Below, in pieces: positions 6,766 through 11,623 of a stretch of DNA of 11,623 nt. Each line of letters opens with the position of its first letter. Positions within the stretch are counted from its first letter, which is position 1. The translations under genes and the position numbers were made by a program. Under the pieces are notes generated by a model. The model worked only from the letters and a program-made list of their open reading frames with translations. It made no database searches and was not told where the DNA came from. The DNA comes from Deltaproteobacteria bacterium (GTDB lineage Bacteria > Desulfobacterota > Desulfarculia > Adiutricales > Adiutricaceae): assembly GCA_031257955.1 (NCBI GenBank), contig JAIRNQ010000372.1, positions 1 through 11,623 of the forward strand, given 5' to 3'.

Positions 6766-7371
6766 TAGGCCACCCATATGTGTATATCGATAGTTGGCAT
6801 GGGATCTGGGAAAAGGCCAAACGGCGCGGGTCTGGGGCCGCGCGGCCAAGGGTTATGCCCTCCGTGGGAAAAAAGTTTTTGCCTTCCGGTAAAAACATGG
6901 ACCCGAGTCCGCTTTCTGCCGCGGCGGGTATAATTCACGCTTATGAAATATACCATTATCGATGGATTTTTTAAAGCGAGTTAAAGAAAGTTGTCAGGCC
7001 TGGCCAGAAAGATACCCCCGGGGCGCATTGGCCCGGCCCGCCCTTTACCCCTAAATCATCGGCAAAATGCCGGCTTTTCATAAATTCCGGCCTCCTGGGG
7101 GTCGGCGCCCGCCTGGGCCCGGGCGATGGCGGCAAGGAGCCGGGAAGGGTGGGGCCGGGGTTTGGGCGGGCCGTCGGGGCGGCCGCCGAAAAGGCGCCGG
7201 CCTTGGGGCCGGCGGGGAAACCCGGCGGCCCCAAGGCCGCCCAAGGCCCCAAGGCGCCCAATTCTTGACGCCGCCTGGGATAATTCTTGCCGCCAGTTTA
7301 CTCCTAAAAAAGCCGACTTAGAGAAGGCTGCCAAAGGTTTGGCGAAAAGGCTTGCGGCCGTAAAATTGGTG
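6766..7371. other. Long intergenic region upstream of the regulator
   Basis: No convincing gene on either strand. The several open frames here are low-complexity Pro/Ala/Arg/Gly frames in GC-rich DNA. An AT-rich patch at about 6935-6990 probably holds the regulator's promoter, but I cannot assign boxes with confidence. The main visible structure is the large hairpin at 7198-7239. Confidence 0.5.
7198..7239. repeat. 19-bp GC-rich inverted repeat with GAAA loop
   Basis: Arms 7198-7216 and 7221-7239 pair over 19 positions with a single mismatch, leaving the loop GAAA (7217-7220), a GNRA tetraloop. No T tract follows on either side, so it is not a standard terminator. It could be a REP-like element, or part of a processed or structured transcript. 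Confidence 0.7.
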
Positions 7372-7400
7372 TTGACATATTCCTGCGTAACCATTATAAT
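7372..7400 (+). promoter_or_regulatory. Consensus sigma70 promoter
   Basis: TTGACA (7372-7377) and TATAAT (7395-7400) are both perfect and separated by the ideal 17 bp. Initiation is expected near 7405-7407. Just downstream lies a perfect 10-bp palindrome TTGATATCAA (7421-7430), flanked by direct repeats ATGGCTT (7405-7411 and 7431-7437), a possible operator. No plausible protein gene follows for 900 bp. Confidence 0.7.
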
Positions 7401-7406
7401 TTCGAT

Positions 7407-7681
7407 GGCTTGTACATAAATTGATATCAAATGGCTTTTTACCGTTCAAATTGCGGGTTTTTCTGTTGTCCTTCCAAGTAACTCGGCCTTTTATGCGCCC
7501 GATACAGTCACCCACCCAAGGCCGGCTAACCTTTGCGCCCAGCGCGCTAGGCCGTAGGGTCCGTAAACTGGCCTAGCCTCTATCCAAGCCGTTTCCGGCG
7601 CTTAACGATTTGGGTATGCGGTCTAGCGGACGTTAACCGTGCCCGACCGGGGGAAATCAAAAACCAATCCCGGCCGGTTTT
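7407..7681 (+). ncRNA. Candidate structured small RNA, about 275 nt
   Basis: The stretch begins at the expected start site of a perfect sigma70 promoter and ends at a terminator-like hairpin. Between them are two further inverted repeats: GCTAGGCC/GGCCTAGC (7546-7553 with 7570-7577, 16-nt loop) and TTAACG/CGTTAA (7602-7607 with 7631-7636). No reading frame of useful length starts after the promoter; a 16-codon frame (7431-7481) lacks a ribosome binding site. I do not recognise 6S RNA, tmRNA, SRP RNA or RNase P RNA motifs. The function is unknown; a long leader for the distant autotransporter gene is the main alternative. Confidence 0.4.
7643..7681 (+). terminator. Possible Rho-independent terminator of the candidate RNA
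   Basis: CCGACCGGG (7643-7651) pairs with CCCGGCCGG (7669-7677) with one A-C mismatch, across a 17-nt loop, and is followed by TTTT (7678-7681). The loop is long and the T tract short, so efficiency is doubtful. Confidence 0.4.
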
Positions 7682-7958
7682 CATTATGGGTTTGGCCACC
7701 GTTTGTTTTTCGTTTTGGCTCTGTCCATCGCGAGGGTTTTGGAGTTATAATTTAGTGCCCATCAGCTCTGAGACATTCCCCATTGGTGGCAAATTGCCCG
7801 TTTTGTCAGCCCGGCCCCGGACTGGGTTAAGCCGCTTTTCTTTAGGCTATAATCGGTTTCGGTTGGCCGCTAGCCCCGAGGCCGACTTCCCCGGCGCTTT
7901 AGGGCACCTCATTCTGGCCGACGCTATCTCTATGTATAGACTTAATACATATAAAGCA

Positions 7959-7997
<39 letters not shown>

Positions 7998-8033
7998 CTA
8001 ACATTTCACGTACTCACTTACTCACTCACTCAA

Positions 8034-8086
<53 letters not shown>

Positions 8087-8312
8087 TAATAGTCCTCCTA
8101 AATTAATCAATAATGTTTATTGTTTAGTGTACTTATTTCTATATATGTATACTTATATAATTTTATGCATATATATATTATCTAATAGCAATTTTATTTG
8201 TTATAAGTATTCTATTAGACGTATCGATAGATCTATATACAATCCTCCTTAATAGATATATCGTCATAAATACAAATATATATTAACTATTAATTTAACA
8301 AAGGATATAAAG

Positions 8313-11300
8313 ATGAAAAAAATTATTTTCTTTCTGGCTATATTATTTGTCATCATTGTTAGCCAGCCCTATGGGACAAATCTTTCTGCCGCCACGATTC
8401 GCATAGTCACCGACCAAACCATAGGCGGCAGTTCCCCATACAGTGGCCCATTCTCAGGCGACAGCGTTTACGTTTACGACGAAGCCGCAGTTACGCTTCA
8501 AACGAACTGGTCATTTAGCGGATCCCCTATGGCGGACCCATTTTTATACCTTTACGGTGGATCCTCGATGCTTTTATATCAAAATAATAGCATTACTTCT
8601 AATTATGGTACTTTAGCTATTGAAGGTGGACCAAATGAATTAGATTCAGGTATTCAAATTAACAATAATGCATCTATAACTTTATCCACTGGTGCTAATG
8701 GTATAATACTTGGCACTAATATCCAAACAGGATCTGGTTATGATAATAGAGGATATGGTTATATATCACTTAATAATAATGTAATATCATATATTAATGC
8801 TAATAAATATTTTAAGATAAATACAAGTGGATATTTAAATTTAAATATTGGCTCAAATTTGACTATTAGTGCCTTTCAGCCTTGGAGCGGTAACAGTAAT
8901 ATGGATTATGGGTTGTTTCAAGCTGGTACATTTATTGGTTTTGAAGGTTTTGATCCATTTTATACATTTTTAGATGAAAATGGCCAGCCTTTTGTTGTGG
9001 ATACTAATCGTGACGGCAATCATGCGACTATTATACAAGGTTCAGGCAGCGTACTTACAATTAATGCGGGTAGCGTATATTTTGGTGGGGATTTTTACCT
9101 TGACCTCGACATTAATAGTACATTAATCACCTCAGGTAATCTTTATTTGTCCAATAGTAACGAAACATTTATCTTTAGTCAGCTTCAAGCTATGTCAATT
9201 CTTTCTTCCGGCGCAAATATTATTTTCCGCGACAGCGTTTACGTACCGTACGAGTTTGTAATTCGCCTTGGCACGGAGTTAATTACGACCAGTAACGCCC
9301 CGATAACCGCCCAGTGGTTCGATGCCTACAATTCGTATTTAGATCTTGGCGCCAGCGTCTCCGCCGATGAGATATATTTGGTATCTTCGGACATGATAGT
9401 TCGGGAAGACGTCACCATAGCCGCGACGGATAATATTGATCTTGCCGCCATTGATGATAATTTTGATCTTGTCTTGTCGGCCGGAAGCAAATTGGACGCG
9501 GGCAATAGGGTAGGCGTTGGGGCGTTGGACGGTAACGTCAGCCGCATAACCGTGCAAGACACGACATCTTCCAACCACGCCGTCATAGAAGCGGAGAGAT
9601 ACTTCGCTATTATGGATGGCGTTCATCTGACCGTAAACGAGGACGACTATCTGGACATTAACCTCGGCGCTGGGTCGTCGGACGCCGACAAAGGCGTTTT
9701 CGTCATGGGCGAGATAGAAAACGATTTGCTCGTTGAAAACACTGACAACACGCCGATTGATGCTGCTGCCTTTATCCAACAGGGCTACGTGTTTGGCGGC
9801 GAATTGGACATGAGGGCGGGTAGCGTGGTTACAGTGGACGGGCGGGCCTATTTTGGCAAGAACGCTACCGCCTCGGTAGGCCATAACACCTTGACCGTCA
9901 CCGGGGACGCCTGGTTTAAGGACGGTTCCACTATCAAATTAAGCCGAGACGCCACGAGCAGCGGTAAGGTCGTCGTTGGCGGGATTACCACCATCGAGGC
10001 CGGGGCCAAACTCTTGTGGGGGGACATACAGTCCACCGAGGTAAACGCCGGCAACAAAACCGTCCTGACCAGCGGCGGTTTCGCCAACGCCAATGTCTTT
10101 ACCAACCCAATTTTTAGCTTTCAACAGAGCGGCAACGACATCGTCGTGAAAGACTACCTTGGGGTAGGCAACGTTGTCGAAGACGTGGCCTCGGCCGGCG
10201 GGGCCTCGGTTACCGGCAACGAGAGCCGGGCCGTCGCCCTTATAGACGCTTTGATCGGCGGAATCGTTTCGGCCAGCTCCGATTTGGTCAGTAGGTTAAT
10301 CCAGAACGTCGAGGCCATAAGCGAACTGGCCGAGGCCGGGTCCCCCGGGGCCTTGGTTTCCCTAAAGCAGCTAATCGGCGAGGAACCCCTCCCGTACATA
10401 GAAGCCCATCACCAAACCCTCTTAAGGCAAAATAGAGTCGTGGCCAAACGCCGGGACTTTCTGATCGCCTCGGCGGCCGAAACCGCGCCGGCGGCCGGCT
10501 ACAACGGGGCGGCCAATCGCCTATGGTTCTCCGGATTTGGCAACTACGCCAAGCAAAAGGACGGCGATGAGTTTGGCTACAGGTATTCTTCCACCGGGCT
10601 CATTTTTGGCTACGACCGCGAAATCGTCCCGGGCTTCACTTTGGGCGTCAACGGGGCCTTTTCCGTCGGTAACCTGAAAAACAACGACAGATTGGCCGAA
10701 ACGGACGTCCGCACCGCTAGCTTTGGCCTCTACGGCCTCTACCAATTTGACAACGGCGCCTTCCTGCACGGCAACGTAGGCTTTGGCTGGAGCGACTACG
10801 ACGCCACTATTTATTTGGGTTACATCAACGCCACCAAAGCAGGCACGTTCAAAAGCCGTAGTTTCAGCGTCGGGCTTGGCGGGGGCTATCGCTTTAACCT
10901 GGCCGACAACGTCAGTTTGACCCCTACGATCGACTTTGAGTACGCCCATATCAGGCAAGACGGCTGGCGGGAACGGATCGTCTCCGATCCCAACAACCAG
11001 GCAATCGCCAATTGGTTCGGCGACATGAGCAGAAGCTATCTGGACATCGACCTATCCGTCAAGTTGGAGTCGGTTCACCGGCTGGGCTCGGCAATCGTCA
11101 AGCCGGAAATCCATGCCGGGGTGATCTTCACGCCCCATTCCAGGAACGACGATCTGCGGGTAGGCTTCACCGGAACCGACGGAACCCTCACCCTGCATGG
11201 TTTAGAGCCGGGCCGGACCCGGTTCAAGGGCGGGCTCGGCCTTAAGGCCCAGCTTAACGACAACGTGGACCTTGGCTTTACCTACGAGCTGGAACTGCGC

Positions 11301-11351
11301 AACGATTACGTGGCCCATTTTGGCCAGCTTGGCCTTGGCATTTCCTTCTAA
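8313..11351 (+). CDS. Autotransporter (type Va) surface protein, 1012 aa
   Basis: Residues 1-26 form a signal peptide: Lys-Lys, a hydrophobic core, and a likely cut after LSA. The passenger (about 27-610) consists of short Gly/Asn/Ser/Thr-rich strands typical of a parallel beta-helix, with no protease or esterase motif visible; an adhesin-like role is a guess. A helical linker (about 620-720) leads to the C-terminal autotransporter beta-barrel, which starts at NRLWFSGFGNY (residue 735) and ends in the classic ...GISF with terminal Phe. The barrel would insert in the outer membrane and carry the passenger out. ATG 8313 has AAAGGA 7 nt upstream. Residues about 90-295 are strongly AT-rich and Asn/Tyr-rich, while both sides are GC-richer; an identical DNA word flanks this block. 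Microsatellites lie upstream and a strong terminator downstream, so it is transcribed alone. Confidence 0.92.
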   Translation: MKKIIFFLAILFVIIVSQPYGTNLSAATIRIVTDQTIGGSSPYSGPFSGDSVYVYDEAAVTLQTNWSFSGSPMADPFLYLYGGSSMLLYQNNSITSNYGTLAIEGGPNELDSGIQINNNASITLSTGANGIILGTNIQTGSGYDNRGYGYISLNNNVISYINANKYFKINTSGYLNLNIGSNLTISAFQPWSGNSNMDYGLFQAGTFIGFEGFDPFYTFLDENGQPFVVDTNRDGNHATIIQGSGSVLTINAGSVYFGGDFYLDLDINSTLITSGNLYLSNSNETFIFSQLQAMSILSSGANIIFRDSVYVPYEFVIRLGTELITTSNAPITAQWFDAYNSYLDLGASVSADEIYLVSSDMIVREDVTIAATDNIDLAAIDDNFDLVLSAGSKLDAGNRVGVGALDGNVSRITVQDTTSSNHAVIEAERYFAIMDGVHLTVNEDDYLDINLGAGSSDADKGVFVMGEIENDLLVENTDNTPIDAAAFIQQGYVFGGELDMRAGSVVTVDGRAYFGKNATASVGHNTLTVTGDAWFKDGSTIKLSRDATSSGKVVVGGITTIEAGAKLLWGDIQSTEVNAGNKTVLTSGGFANANVFTNPIFSFQQSGNDIVVKDYLGVGNVVEDVASAGGASVTGNESRAVALIDALIGGIVSASSDLVSRLIQNVEAISELAEAGSPGALVSLKQLIGEEPLPYIEAHHQTLLRQNRVVAKRRDFLIASAAETAPAAGYNGAANRLWFSGFGNYAKQKDGDEFGYRYSSTGLIFGYDREIVPGFTLGVNGAFSVGNLKNNDRLAETDVRTASFGLYGLYQFDNGAFLHGNVGFGWSDYDATIYLGYINATKAGTFKSRSFSVGLGGGYRFNLADNVSLTPTIDFEYAHIRQDGWRERIVSDPNNQAIANWFGDMSRSYLDIDLSVKLESVHRLGSAIVKPEIHAGVIFTPHSRNDDLRVGFTGTDGTLTLHGLEPGRTRFKGGLGLKAQLNDNVDLGFTYELELRNDYVAHFGQLGLGISF
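8458..8473 (+). repeat. 16-bp direct repeat, left copy, in the autotransporter gene
   Basis: GCGACAGCGTTTACGT is identical to 9229-9244. Both are read in the same frame and give Asp-Ser-Val-Tyr-Val (residues 50-54 here). They bracket the AT-rich passenger block. Confidence 0.85.
9229..9244 (+). repeat. 16-bp direct repeat, right copy, in the autotransporter gene
   Basis: Identical to 8458-8473 and in the same frame (residues 307-311). The copies are 771 bp apart, exactly 257 codons, so recombination between them would remove the block without breaking the frame. Confidence 0.85.
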
Positions 11352-11408
11352 GCCAACCTTTTGTCGCCGATTGGGCTTCGGTCGGCGCCAACCCACAATC
11401 CCCCAAAC

Positions 11409-11452
11409 CGCCCGGCCGGCAAATAAGATCTTGCCGGCCGGGCGTTTTTTTT
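11409..11452 (+). terminator. Rho-independent terminator of the autotransporter gene
   Basis: A perfect 14-bp stem (11409-11422 with 11431-11444), an 8-nt loop and eight T (11445-11452), 57 bp after the stop codon. On the minus strand the hairpin has only a short T run, so it may end a converging transcript less well. Confidence 0.95.
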
Positions 11453-11463
11453 CGCCCTTGACG

Positions 11464-11608
11464 TTAAGCCCGGCTTCCGGTCGGGCCCTTGGCCCGGTGG
11501 GCGGACTGGGCGGCGGCGGACTGGGCGGCGGCGGGCGCCGCGGCCTCCCGGCCGGCCGCGGGCTTGGCGGCTTCGGGGGTCCGGGAAGGCGGCCCGAGGC
11601 GGGTGACG
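11464..11608 (-). CDS. Possible C-terminal end of a minus-strand gene (partial)
   Basis: One minus-strand frame is open from the edge of the genuine sequence to TAA at 11464-11466, 48 codons including the stop. The tail is Ala/Pro/Arg/Lys-rich with a twice-repeated AAAQS, encoded by two exact 15-bp tandem copies (11500-11529). Such tails are common at the ends of GC-rich proteins but say nothing of function. It would converge on the autotransporter gene with the terminator hairpin between them. In DNA this GC-rich a 48-codon open frame can occur by chance. Confidence 0.3.
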
Positions 11609-11623
11609 AGATCGGAAGAGCGT
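11609..11623. other. Illumina adapter sequence at the contig end
   Basis: The last 15 bases, AGATCGGAAGAGCGT, equal the beginning of the TruSeq read-2-side adapter (AGATCGGAAGAGC followed by GT). This is untrimmed library adapter, not genomic DNA. The true genomic end is at or before 11608. Confidence 0.95.

Noticed and set aside
6766..6849. 28-residue N-terminal extension of the FHA regulator
   Set aside because: It needs a TTG start, is unlike FHA proteins, and the ATG at 6765 starts just before the first FHA strand with GGGTGG upstream.

Overview
The window looks like the end of an assembled contig from a Gram-negative bacterium. It encodes a complete autotransporter with a C-terminal outer-membrane beta-barrel, a CorC/HlyC-type CBS protein, and an FHA-GAF-AAA+-Fis regulator of the kind common in Deltaproteobacteria/Desulfobacterota. 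The phylum is an inference; no rRNA or other marker gene is present. The last 15 bases match the start of an Illumina TruSeq adapter, so the right edge is an assembly end and not biology.

Left part (1-2894) is an AT-rich accessory patch. It holds an array of GGACATTTCTAWTGC repeats resembling the end of an insertion sequence (1-363). Next is a small minus-strand gene of unknown function with a strong ribosome binding site and a promoter overlapped by a palindrome. A complete Fic-family AMP-transferase gene follows, with an intact catalytic motif and a built-in inhibitory motif. Directly behind it lies what looks like a group II intron of about 690 nt that has lost its reverse transcriptase.

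Middle part (2895-6765) is GC-rich and coded on the minus strand: a CorC-like protein (3261-4145) and an FHA-GAF-AAA+-Fis regulator (4858-6765). The regulator has lost the sigma54-contacting GAFTGA loop and the Walker B acidic pair, so it is probably not a normal enhancer-binding ATPase. The 0.7 kb between them is repetitive, GC-rich and without a convincing gene.

Right part (6766-11623) starts with a long regulatory or structured stretch. It contains a 19-bp GAAA-capped hairpin, a sigma70 promoter with two perfect hexamers and a 17-bp spacer, and about 275 nt of hairpin-rich sequence ending in a terminator-like stem. No plausible gene lies between promoter and terminator, so this is a candidate new small RNA. 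Two long CT microsatellites and an AC microsatellite follow, upstream of a 1012-aa autotransporter. Inside that gene an AT-rich passenger block is bracketed by an exact 16-bp, in-frame direct repeat, suggesting an exchangeable cassette. A perfect 14-bp-stem terminator ends the gene. The C-terminal tail of a converging minus-strand gene may run off the contig end.

The genes do not form one pathway. The common thread is variability: mobile DNA, a toxin-like Fic enzyme, a surface protein with microsatellites and a mosaic passenger, and a diverged regulator.
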